Source of the DNA: Margaritifera margaritifera
Lineage: Eukaryota > Mollusca > Bivalvia > Unionida > Margaritiferidae
NCBI GenBank assembly: GCA_029931535.1
Contig: JAQPZY010001297.1
Location: 806,001 to 870,000 of the forward strand
DNA length: 64,000 bases
Direction of reading: 5' to 3'
The notes below the pieces were generated by a model, which saw only the letters and a list, made by a program, of their open reading frames with translations, was not told the origin of the DNA and did not search any database. Position 1 is the first letter of the stretch, and each line of letters opens with the position of its first letter. Shown in pieces: positions 21,466 through 29,014 of the stretch. Both the position numbers and the translations under genes were made by a program.

Positions 21466-22137
21466 TCAGCTGAAGTCGACGGTCCCTGACGGGGTCACTT
21501 TCGAAATAGGTTTCCATTTTTGCATCAAATTAGGAAACACGGATCTTAAGTCTGGTTTGACAGGCATCATGGTAAAAGAGGGTGGTGAAGAAGATAAAGA
21601 GGAAGAAGTGGACGCAAAAGGAGACCTTGTCACTGCTGGTGGTGGTGGTGGTGGTGTTTTGCGGGTGTACGTTTGCGTCCTGGCAGCAGTACCTCTTTTA
21701 CGTCGGGTGTTAGTGGTGGTGGTAGTAGGTGTTTTTTTCTTCTTCTGGGCAGAACTTTTCTTTTTCTTGGGGCTGGTTTTCTTCTTCTTCTTTGGACTTT
21801 TCTTCTTCTTAGGAGTTGTTTTGGTTTTAGTATCATTAGGATCCCATTTCAAAAGGGAACGAATCATGACTCCTCCTAAAGAACCACTTCCACCAGGAGT
21901 TAAAATGATTTGTTTTTTAGTCCGTGAATCGATTCTAGGATCAGCCAGTTGTGACAATGCCGATTTATGTCTTTGAAAAAAACGTTGAGTTTGATGAGGG
22001 ATGTGAATGATGCCTTGTAGTAATTGACGTGCCGTCAAAGTAAACCATCGTAACACTTCTTTAAGACTCGCTTCTAACAAATGAGCACGGACTTGTGCAT
22101 TTTTTTCACGACTGATGCCATACAAGGCACGAATCAA
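21466..22137 (-). CDS. Basic, lysine-rich Polinton protein (histone-like), start uncertain
   Basis: The N-terminal block (REKNAQVRAHLLEASLKEVL, RWFTLTARQLLQG, LADPRIDSRTKKQI) is conserved in Polintons and in the older copy near 35.83-36.0 kb. A Lys/Pro/Thr tract (KKKKSPKKKKKTSPKKKK) and a Pro/Ser-rich region with QKWKPIS follow. Such lysine-rich tails suggest packaging or binding of the element's DNA; that is inferred. No in-frame ATG precedes the conserved block. Similarity to the other copy continues upstream but in the frame of the ATPase tail, so an indel near 22,150 may have displaced the start. A TATA-like TATAAAAA lies at 22,216-22,223. Confidence 0.7.
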   Translation of the reverse strand: MIRALYGISREKNAQVRAHLLEASLKEVLRWFTLTARQLLQGIIHIPHQTQRFFQRHKSALSQLADPRIDSRTKKQIILTPGGSGSLGGVMIRSLLKWDPNDTKTKTTPKKKKSPKKKKKTSPKKKKSSAQKKKKTPTTTTTNTRRKRGTAARTQTYTRKTPPPPPPAVTRSPFASTSSSLSSSPPSFTMMPVKPDLRSVFPNLMQKWKPISKVTPSGTVDFS

Positions 22138-22973
22138 TTTAGCCGAAGGATGAGATTGAAAGGAAGGAATCTTCTCTCCAAAAAGAGTGTGAGACAGAAA
22201 TGACGTCGTAGGTTGTTTTTATAGTTTTTTTTAAAATGGGCTGAAGGGGACGTGTAAATGACAGGACCCCCTTCTTCACTCCAAGAGTGAAAGATACTGG
22301 CACGAAATCTCAAATAGTCAGGAGTGGTCGGTTTTAAGTCGATGAGTAAATACTCGTGAGGGGTTTGAGTGGCATCGTCGTACGCATAATTGAGCCAAGG
22401 AGCTCCTAACTGTTTGGCTAACACTTGTACTTTAGATTTGTCTCTGGGGTTTTTAAACAAGACCACGTAATGAGAATTCAAACTGATGGTTCGATGGGCT
22501 TTACTTTGTTGAAATAAATTTTGAGTAATGTAGACAATACTAGCATTACGATGGTGTCCTTTTCGTGTAAACCAAAGTTTAATTTCTTCTTCGTCTTCTC
22601 CTAACATGTCATCAAAAATAACTAAATGAGTTTGACTCACGTCAGACACGATTCCATCGTCTTCGTGACGAATACCATCCACAAAGGAAATGGTTTCTCC
22701 TTGACTTTCTTTCAATAACGTGTAAGACGGTTGCCACTCTTTGTAACACCACACGATACGTTGAGGTGGACGATCAAACAAATCAGTTTTGTGTTCGATC
22801 AATCGTTTGACAAATTCGGTTTTGCCTGAACCACTGGGTCCAGCAATTAACATGTTAAATGGATGGCGCAGATACAAAGCATTCCAACTTTGACGATCTA
22901 ACTTTTCGTCAATCACTTTCACCACAGAAGAGGAGGAGGAAGCAGACGAGGTAGAAGAGGATGATGTAGCCAT
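22134..22973 (-). CDS. DNA-packaging ATPase (FtsK/HerA-type)
   Basis: This 279-residue ATPase has a Ser-rich start, Walker A GPSGSGKT at residues 45-52 and Walker B HLVIFDDM at residues 116-123. A downstream TRKGHHRNASIVYITQNLFQ segment carries the sensor-like polar motif typical of the A32/Polinton packaging family. It pumps genome DNA into empty capsids. The start at 22,973 lies 48 bases from a TATA box. The last ~25 residues (after SPSAHFKK) look unlike the family and may be read-through into the start region of the next gene. Confidence 0.9.
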   Translation of the reverse strand: MATSSSSTSSASSSSSVVKVIDEKLDRQSWNALYLRHPFNMLIAGPSGSGKTEFVKRLIEHKTDLFDRPPQRIVWCYKEWQPSYTLLKESQGETISFVDGIRHEDDGIVSDVSQTHLVIFDDMLGEDEEEIKLWFTRKGHHRNASIVYITQNLFQQSKAHRTISLNSHYVVLFKNPRDKSKVQVLAKQLGAPWLNYAYDDATQTPHEYLLIDLKPTTPDYLRFRASIFHSWSEEGGPVIYTSPSAHFKKNYKNNLRRHFCLTLFLERRFLPFNLILRLN

Positions 22974-23020
22974 GATTGAGGTAAGAAGATTTTTGAGAAG
23001 AAGACAAAAAACCTAAGGCA

Positions 23021-23027
23021 TTTTATA
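23021..23027 (-). promoter_or_regulatory. TATA box of the packaging ATPase gene
   Basis: TATAAAA on the minus strand, 48 bases upstream of the ATPase ATG. It follows the TATA-to-ATG spacing seen at other genes of the element. Confidence 0.6.
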
Positions 23028-23103
23028 CGATTTTCATACACGTTTATTTTTTTTTTTTTTTAAAGTAACCAACTAACCAACAAATAACATATTTTTTTAC
23101 AAG

Positions 23104-23238
23104 TCATTCATTTTTTACAGTACGAGTGAGAAAATAGCCAAGTAAAATCATCAGGTACACAATGAAGGCTCCTACTTAAACCATCAAACTGTCATATAAA
23201 CACGTCAATGTACAACAATAGTTTCGTGTCCTAGTCAT
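23104..23238 (-). CDS. Small single-pass membrane ORF, interrupted by TAA
   Basis: From the ATG at 23,238 a frame of 20 codons with several Cys residues ends at TAA (23,176-23,178). The same frame continues at once with a 23-codon hydrophobic segment (GAFIVYLMILLGYFL) and a short basic end before TGA. The hydrophobic segment would make a good membrane span. It could be a single small membrane protein broken by a stop, or chance. I recognise no family. Confidence 0.35.
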
Positions 23239-23334
23239 GAAAGACACTGTGTTTTGGGGTGACATTCTTCTGGTCGTCTTTTGTTTTTTTGAATCCTCTG
23301 ACGGTAGCGGTGGTGGTGGTAAAGAAGGGTGGTG

Positions 23335-23758
23335 TTAATCCTCAAGAGGTATTGGAACCACAGTGGTGGTGTCAGGTACTTCTTCTTCTTTTTCTTCTTT
23401 TAGGGTTTCCCATCGAGGTTCCCCTTTTTTCACTTTTAGAACCTTATGAACAAGTGGCCAAATCTTTGCTGAACTGGGCCACTTCTTGTAACCAATATTG
23501 GAAACCAAGGTTTCTCCAGGGTCGTACATCTTTCCAATGGAAAAGGTGTTGGTGTAACTCACTAGCAAAACACACTTCTTGAAATGTTTTATACACAGAT
23601 AAAGTGTGACGAATGTCTTCTTCACATGGAAGTGCGTCACTAATTTTCATTACCACTCTCAACGCTTTACGTACAATGTGTCTTTCGTGGACTGATAAAA
23701 TTAAGTTTTTATAGTTTTCTTCTTCTTCTACTAAGTCCGAAGAAGAACACAGGGTCAT
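23335..23758 (-). CDS. Accessory ORF of unknown function, probably frameshifted near its end
   Basis: An ATG at 23,758 opens a 104-codon helix-rich frame (ending at 23,444) with ENYKNLILSVHERHIVRKAL and a Trp-rich block (HWKDVRPWRNLGFQYW). Near 23,450-23,470 another frame takes over with coding character (KKGEPRWETLKEEKEEEVPD) down to a stop at 23,335. I suspect one protein with an acidic tail. No domain is recognised. It lies in the accessory cluster with the BIR gene. Confidence 0.45.
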
Positions 23759-24038
23759 ATTGTTTTTTGAAACTCAACAACAACAATTGAGTCCAAAACA
23801 GCCACGGATCGTTCAAAAGAATCCAAGGCAAACACTTGTCCTCAAAAATAGTCCACAACGAATGTCCTGGAAAACGAATTCCAAGATAAGAAGTCACTAA
23901 GACACATACCACATAACGTCCAAAATTTAATGGACACAGTTCTTGTATCACTTTTTTATAATTCTCTAAGGTCTGAATTTTATCTATGCTTTCCTTCCAC
24001 GGAATCCGTTTCACGAGTGGCGTGTAGAGTTCAGGCAT
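23709..24038 (-). CDS. Accessory ORF, weakly Bcl-2-like
   Basis: The frame from the ATG at 24,038 gives 109 residues. LNFGRYVVCVLVTSYLG resembles the BH1 pattern (N-W/F-G-R), and CLPWILLNDPWLFW, 34 residues on, resembles BH2 (W-I...W..F). Human-type proteins have a larger spacing, so the match is weak. A TATA box (24,047-24,053) lies only about ten bases upstream of this ATG, leaving the start unclear. The 3' end overlaps the next accessory ORF by about 50 bases. Position beside a BIR gene makes an anti-apoptotic role attractive but unproven. Confidence 0.4.
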   Translation of the reverse strand: MPELYTPLVKRIPWKESIDKIQTLENYKKVIQELCPLNFGRYVVCVLVTSYLGIRFPGHSLWTIFEDKCLPWILLNDPWLFWTQLLLLSFKKQYDPVFFFGLSRRRRKL

Positions 24039-24046
24039 ATCCACTC

Positions 24047-24053
24047 TTTTATA
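24047..24053 (-). promoter_or_regulatory. TATA box in the accessory cluster
   Basis: TATAAAA followed by G on the minus strand. It is too close to the ATG at 24,038 for a usual leader, so either that ATG is not used or transcription starts immediately. Confidence 0.45.
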
Positions 24054-24093
24054 GCCAGGCTGTGTCTAATAATAGACACTTAGTGGTGACGGG

Positions 24094-24210
24094 CTAGATC
24101 TTTGGCAAACTCTTGGTAAAATCTTTTCGCGCACTTCCAAAGGCAAGCCACGAATGTACTCTGGTAAAGTTTCCGTATTCTTCTAAAGAAGAAGTATTCT
24201 CCTCCGACAT
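24094..24210 (-). CDS. Small accessory ORF (38 codons)
   Basis: An ATG at 24,210 starts MSEENTSSLEEYGNFTRVHS, ending at TAG (24,094). A neighbouring frame over the same bases reads LPEYIRGLPLEVREKIL, which resembles the start of an F-box-like helix and may be the original frame before an indel. Located 20 bases after the BIR gene. Low confidence. Confidence 0.3.
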   Translation of the reverse strand: MSEENTSSLEEYGNFTRVHSWLAFGSARKDFTKSLPKI

Positions 24211-24230
24211 GGAATTTTTTTTAAAAACAA

Positions 24231-24650
24231 CTACTTCTTCTTCTGTTTGGCATCTGGCTCATCGTACCCGAACTGTTCTAAGGCGACTAAAGGTAAGAAC
24301 TGACAGTGCGGAGACCATCTGGCATGTTCAATGTAAGCTGAGTCGGTAGGCTCCCAATGGCAAAGTTTCACACCACAACTAAAACATTGAACTTTATCTC
24401 CTTCTCTCGTGTATTTAAATCCAGATCTAGCTAAACCTTCCGGTTTAGGTCCTTCTAGAAATTTTGTCCACTTGTCTTGGAATGACTCCAGTCGACTTTC
24501 ATACTTGGAATAACCAAGTAAAGTCACAGGTATTCTGATATGCAAATAGGGACCCACATTCACCTTGTTGTCATTAACGTCAATACCAAACCGTACAGAA
24601 TCCGTTTCATCTCATGGTACTGCATCACACTCCAAGTCGTGGTGACTCAT
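24231..24650 (-). CDS. BIR-domain (IAP-like) protein, with an in-frame TGA after 12 codons
   Basis: The frame contains one clear baculoviral IAP repeat. RLESFQDKWTKFLEG and LARSGFKY lead into the zinc site QCFSCGVKLCHWEPTDSAY, then EHARWSPHCQFL. The ligand spacing Cys-x2-Cys-x16-His-x6-Cys is canonical. BIR proteins bind caspases or IAP antagonists and block apoptosis; a virus-like element would gain replication time from this. There is no RING or second BIR. The only in-frame ATG, at 24,650 and overlapping the polymerase stop, is followed by TGA at 24,612-24,614. The rest of the frame has no ATG, so this copy looks broken or needs read-through or a non-AUG start. The protein ends in a Lys tail. 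Confidence 0.88.
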
Positions 24651-26994
24651 CTTTTTTTTCTTCTTGCTTCTTGGTTAACGTTGAAAGTGAGAATGAAGGG
24701 TTAGGTTTGGAAGGGGTTCCTTTTTTATACTTCTCCAAATCGGCGTGTCCGTAAGGTAAAGTGGTGTGATCTGGAAGTCTCACTCTTTTTTGGTACACGA
24801 TACGATACACTTTTTGAACAGGTCGAGTCACTATTTTATGATTTGGTAGGCGTACAATCTTGTGAGGTTCTAACGTGGCTACTTGAAAATCTTTCACTTG
24901 TCCAGACAGTAAAGCATTTTTTAAAACCTCAAAGTTTACGACTTGGTTAGTTCGATAGTTCAGAGTCAATCCTTTGACTTTGCATTGGGTGTGAAGTTGA
25001 CCTTGAGGGTCTCGGTATCGGTACCCATAATTTTTAGGGCCACCGCTAGCAAAACTCAAAATAGTATCTTGAGGGTGTTCGTCTGTCCAGGCTCCTAAAC
25101 GATCTCCTTGAATAGTAGGGTGGGGACAACCGGGGCGATGAATGTAAATGCAACTGTCAGTATCAAAATACAGAACACGATCTCCCAAGACTTCTAACGA
25201 TTCGTCATACAATTTCAAACGAGCATGAGCAGTCACGTAGGCGGCAATGACTACGTTACTAAACTTGTCAGGTTTGACAAACTTGGGTTCATCTTCGAAA
25301 TTGACAATGATCAAATCCTCACGGACAATTTCGACGTGCTTGACTAGAATACTTTTGTCGTCCACCAGTTTAAAGTAACGATAAGGATCGTCCACGTATT
25401 CCGTTTTGGGTAAGATCGTTCGTTGAGCCATTTTTCCCCACAAGCAATTCAACATCACTTTGGCAAATGATCTTTTTCCTTCATTTTTTTCTACGTCTTC
25501 TAAAGTGATGCCTTCGACGTCACGGTATTCTTCTTTAAATCGGACTTGGTCTTCAGGAGTTTGGCACCACGAAGGATAACCACTAGCTTCTTGTTTCAGT
25601 TTGAGAAATTGGTTCACGTACCCCGAAAAAATGCCTGGATGATTAGTGGCGTCGTCCTTTTGGTATTGGACTGTAGTTGGAAAGTGCCAGATTTCATACA
25701 CGTTCAATAAACGGTATCCACGATCCAATGCCCGAAACAATTCGGCACTGACCAACGTTCCTATCATCGACCGTTCTTCCTCCGTGTGGTGACAGGGATG
25801 ATCTTGGTTACACGTTTCGGCACACGTCCGACATAAAGGAAACATCAATTTTCCTTGACAATGGTAAGGTAAGATGGGATGAAACAAGTTTGTGGGAGGT
25901 AAAACTTTACATTTGATTAATCCTTCGTATTGACGAATGTGTTCCACGTCAATGTGTTCTGTTAAAATTTCAGGGTGTCCAGTAGGAAAACGAGAATATT
26001 TACACACCCAAGGATACAAAGAACACACGTCAATGTATTTGATTTCTTCTCCTTGGGATTCGTTCACGTCGTACAACAAACGAGTGGCATTGGTTCGTCC
26101 TCCAAATAAACTGTGGCGTGGATCTAAAGGTTCGATGTCGGCTGCGTCGTAACTTTGAGTGATGGTTTTAAATTCAGGATCGGTTTTCAAACGTCGATCG
26201 TGTTCGTGTTCCCACATTTCTATCACTTCGTAACCTTGACTTTCTAACTGAAGTCGTCGTTGACAAGTCTGTTCATATAACTGATCCATGGTAGAATCTG
26301 AATAAGGGGTTTTCATGTCTCGGTTAGGATAACAAGTAGGGCATCCGTGAAACAAACATCCCTGAAACTCGTACACAATGTGTGGGTTTTCTAAATCCCA
26401 ACCATCCACGGAATAGCCTCCAATCTTTTTTTCTCCTCCTCCGTTTCTAGCATGTTGTATCCATTTGTCTTCTTTTTGACATAAGTAATGAAGCCAACGT
26501 AAAGCTTTGACCGAATATTGACGACTAGCAAAAACCCCCGTGTTGGAGTCGATGATGGCCAGTTGGTTCTCGGGCATGAAATTTTGTCTGTAGACTAAGG
26601 AACAGGCTTTAGGTAAGGTAGCTGCATCTTTCAAAGGATCGACCTCCGCACTATCGAGAAACAACTCTCGAAATTTTCCACAACAACGTCTTAAAATATC
26701 TACATCCGATCGACAATATTTGAGCATCTCCTCTTGAAAGTCAAAGGGATCGTTCTGGTGAACACGGTACCAAGCGTGAAAAGCTTCTCGCTGTTCGGGT
26801 CGCATTCCGTCGGGGTCATAATCATGAAGGTCAGGTAAATGAGGTAGGACAGCATGTTGATTAGCTTCCGTGTTAAAGAAGTGAGGAAAGTAACCTTTGG
26901 CCATTTCTGTCATGCCAAACGTTTTTGGCATACGACTCAAAGGCATGGCCAAATAACTCATCGAATCTTTGAATTGAACTTGTCCTACTTTCAT
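24625..26994 (-). CDS. Protein-primed family B DNA polymerase, C-terminal part
   Basis: This frame carries the rest of the exonuclease and the whole polymerase domain. Exo III is YCRSDVDILRRC, motif A KYIDVCSLYPWV, motif B KVMLNCLWGKMA and motif C VLYFDTDSCIYI. Insertions between A and B are typical of protein-primed polymerases (TPR1-type). It replicates the linear element from its ends, using a terminal protein as primer. It is out of frame with the N-terminal part by one base at an A7 tract (plus-strand T tract 27,005-27,011). Its last codons overlap the start of the BIR gene. Confidence 0.95.
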   Translation of the reverse strand: MKVGQVQFKDSMSYLAMPLSRMPKTFGMTEMAKGYFPHFFNTEANQHAVLPHLPDLHDYDPDGMRPEQREAFHAWYRVHQNDPFDFQEEMLKYCRSDVDILRRCCGKFRELFLDSAEVDPLKDAATLPKACSLVYRQNFMPENQLAIIDSNTGVFASRQYSVKALRWLHYLCQKEDKWIQHARNGGGEKKIGGYSVDGWDLENPHIVYEFQGCLFHGCPTCYPNRDMKTPYSDSTMDQLYEQTCQRRLQLESQGYEVIEMWEHEHDRRLKTDPEFKTITQSYDAADIEPLDPRHSLFGGRTNATRLLYDVNESQGEEIKYIDVCSLYPWVCKYSRFPTGHPEILTEHIDVEHIRQYEGLIKCKVLPPTNLFHPILPYHCQGKLMFPLCRTCAETCNQDHPCHHTEEERSMIGTLVSAELFRALDRGYRLLNVYEIWHFPTTVQYQKDDATNHPGIFSGYVNQFLKLKQEASGYPSWCQTPEDQVRFKEEYRDVEGITLEDVEKNEGKRSFAKVMLNCLWGKMAQRTILPKTEYVDDPYRYFKLVDDKSILVKHVEIVREDLIIVNFEDEPKFVKPDKFSNVVIAAYVTAHARLKLYDESLEVLGDRVLYFDTDSCIYIHRPGCPHPTIQGDRLGAWTDEHPQDTILSFASGGPKNYGYRYRDPQGQLHTQCKVKGLTLNYRTNQVVNFEVLKNALLSGQVKDFQVATLEPHKIVRLPNHKIVTRPVQKVYRIVYQKRVRLPDHTTLPYGHADLEKYKKGTPSKPNPSFSLSTLTKKQEEKKDESPRLGV

Positions 26995-28885
26995 GTAGAT
27001 GAGCTTTTTTTCCGTTCATGGTGACTTCAGGACGTTCGGTTCCATGGTTCAAATAATAATTAAGTAAAAACTGTCCATCGTATCCCGAAAAATTGTGAGC
27101 TATGACGGTCGCATACCGATGACAATCTCCGTAACGATGAATGTCTTCTTCGCTCCAAGTGTCGTGGGTGGTAGGGTCTAAAACCCATTCAGCAAACTCC
27201 GACAAAGTATTCACTCCACGAAAGATTTTTTCACGTCCTCCTGGAATCCGACTACAATGAGGACAGTGAAAATGAATCGATTCTTGAATGCACTGATCAC
27301 AAGCCCGATGGGCTACACAGAAATTAGGAATGTGAGTGCCTGTTTCTTGCATACATTCAAAATCAAAAAAGATGAAATCTACTTGTTTCTTGTTCTTCTT
27401 CTTCTTTATTTCTTTCTTCTCTGTCTTGTCAAACTTTTGAATAAAACATCGATGATCAAAATCGACGATCTGATGACAAATAGAACATTTTTTCTTGCCA
27501 GCACAAACGTGTCTCTTGGAGTTGTTGGTACGAATCAGTTGTCCACACGTAGAACACAATTGTAATAACTCACAAGCACATTTTTGTTGCTGACCTTGGG
27601 TCTTGCGATGCTGTTCGTAGCAAGTAGGACTGACAAAACGGCGTCGACAGGTTTCACAATAAATGTGATGTTGTTGTGGATCAGGAAGGCATGGTGGGTC
27701 AGATAAACAGCCTCGACATTTCGCTCCACAAGTAATGTGTCGCTCCCGACTATTACACCCTTTGTTACATTTCTCGCAGTAGTAAGAGTATCCCAAAAAT
27801 CCAGTAATACTAGTAATGGTATCAAAATGTTCTTGATGGTGATATAGATGAATGTATTTTCCTTCAGGAAAATCAGGGCCTCGAAACAGTAGAGCTCCAC
27901 GCACTTCTTGAGGGTGAACTTTTAACGTATAATAAGGAGTCAAAACATCTTGAAGTTGCTGCATTTGAGAAATACCACACACGGTCTCTTTAGGAATCCC
28001 TGCTTGTTTCAACAAGAGTTCTGCTTCTTTTCGTTGTTGGGGTCTTTGTGATCGTCGAATGTTATTCCAGGCTTTTTTCCATTCTTTGCTCTCGTTCTTG
28101 TTAGCAAAGGTACGACCCACCACGATAGCTCGAGCCAAGCACATTGAATCTTCAGTATTGTTAATTTGGACGACACTGTGTTTGGTAGTACGAAGATCGT
28201 CCACCAATAACGATTTTCTTCTTTGTCCACTTCCTCGAGGTAAAGAAACGTGGGTCATGTAAAGGGTGGCCTTTCCATCGGTGATAGTAAATTTGTCATT
28301 GGATTGTTGTACATGTTCTATTTTGGACATGACTTTGTCTGGCGTTAATTCTTCCGGAGTACTAAATTCAATCCAAACGGGACTCTTCAATTGGTCATGA
28401 TGGATGGCCAGTCTCAAGCGATCCTCTTCTTTGGCTCCACATTGCCGTTTTAAATTGATTAAGACAGATTCCCATAAATCACTAATGAACCGCGCCGCTT
28501 TCTCGGGAGGTACTTCGGACTTGAAGTCTTTGAAGTGAACCGTATGTGTATAGGCCGTGGTCCTAAATTTTCGAGAAGTGATTTTTTGTGTCTCTCGAAT
28601 CCGATAGTAATTTTCAGGAGCCACGGTAGCGGTAGTAGGACTTTCTTGGTCAGGGGTTCTGGTGTTGGTAGTAGTGGCTTTGGTTTTGGGTGGCAGTGGT
28701 GGTTTGGAAGTTTGGGTTTCAGGTTGTTGTTCACTCATTTCGTCTTCAAAGTCACTGGTATGGACTTGAGCCAGTACTTCCTCTAAGGGTGTTTCAGGCG
28801 GCACGGAATACCTTCGTCGTCGTGGCCTCTTGGTTTGTTCTTGTTCTTCTTCTGGTTTATCATGATTTGGGCGTGATCTTTTCAT
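26873..28885 (-). CDS. Protein-primed family B DNA polymerase, N-terminal part (POLB)
   Basis: From the ATG at 28,885 the protein begins with a basic NLS-like segment (KRPRRRRYSVP) and a low-complexity acidic/Pro/Thr region. A conserved Polinton N-terminal domain follows. Next comes a Cys/His-rich zinc-binding region (about residues 365-480, many CxxC pairs such as CEKCNKGC and CSTCGQL). The 3'-5' exonuclease motifs Exo I (FFDFECMQETG, near residue 506) and Exo II (AHNFSGYDGQFLL, near 595) follow. Frame integrity is lost at the A7 tract near 27,005; the last ~45 codons of this frame are spurious. A TATA box lies upstream in a divergent promoter. Confidence 0.95.
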   Translation of the reverse strand: MKRSRPNHDKPEEEQEQTKRPRRRRYSVPPETPLEEVLAQVHTSDFEDEMSEQQPETQTSKPPLPPKTKATTTNTRTPDQESPTTATVAPENYYRIRETQKITSRKFRTTAYTHTVHFKDFKSEVPPEKAARFISDLWESVLINLKRQCGAKEEDRLRLAIHHDQLKSPVWIEFSTPEELTPDKVMSKIEHVQQSNDKFTITDGKATLYMTHVSLPRGSGQRRKSLLVDDLRTTKHSVVQINNTEDSMCLARAIVVGRTFANKNESKEWKKAWNNIRRSQRPQQRKEAELLLKQAGIPKETVCGISQMQQLQDVLTPYYTLKVHPQEVRGALLFRGPDFPEGKYIHLYHHQEHFDTITSITGFLGYSYYCEKCNKGCNSRERHITCGAKCRGCLSDPPCLPDPQQHHIYCETCRRRFVSPTCYEQHRKTQGQQQKCACELLQLCSTCGQLIRTNNSKRHVCAGKKKCSICHQIVDFDHRCFIQKFDKTEKKEIKKKKNKKQVDFIFFDFECMQETGTHIPNFCVAHRACDQCIQESIHFHCPHCSRIPGGREKIFRGVNTLSEFAEWVLDPTTHDTWSEEDIHRYGDCHRYATVIAHNFSGYDGQFLLNYYLNHGTERPEVTMNGKKAHLHESRTSSIQRFDELFGHAFESYAKNVWHDRNGQRLLSSLL

Positions 28886-28928
28886 CTTGAACTTTACTTT
28901 GAAACTGATTCAGTTTTCACCCAGGTAC

Positions 28929-28937
28929 CTTTATATA
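28929..28937 (-). promoter_or_regulatory. TATA box of the polymerase gene (divergent promoter)
   Basis: TATATAAAG on the minus strand, 44 bases before the polymerase ATG. An identical TATATAAAG on the plus strand begins 12 bases away at 28,950. The pair forms an imperfect palindrome around a GAGAGAGGAGAG centre. Confidence 0.75.
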
Positions 28938-28949
28938 GAGAGAGGAGAG

Positions 28950-28958
28950 TATATAAAG
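28950..28958 (+). promoter_or_regulatory. TATA box of the zinc-knuckle gene
   Basis: TATATAAAG lies 57 bases before the ATG at 29,015. The box, leader and first codons are repeated 846 bases downstream in front of the HNH-like gene. Confidence 0.75.
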
Positions 28959-29014
28959 AGAGACCTTCGTACCTTCAGAATCAGTCTTTGGAATTGTACT
29001 TTCAAACTGTGAAG

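Noticed and set aside
21431..21976. 181-codon plus-strand open frame across the basic-protein gene
   Set aside because: It is the antisense shadow of a lysine-rich gene (Lys codons read backwards as Phe/Leu runs). The minus-strand frame has conserved blocks; this one has none.
23444..23640. Restriction-modification or toxin-antitoxin pair in the accessory cluster
   Set aside because: No motif of such systems is visible. The overlapping small frames are better explained by decayed accessory genes.
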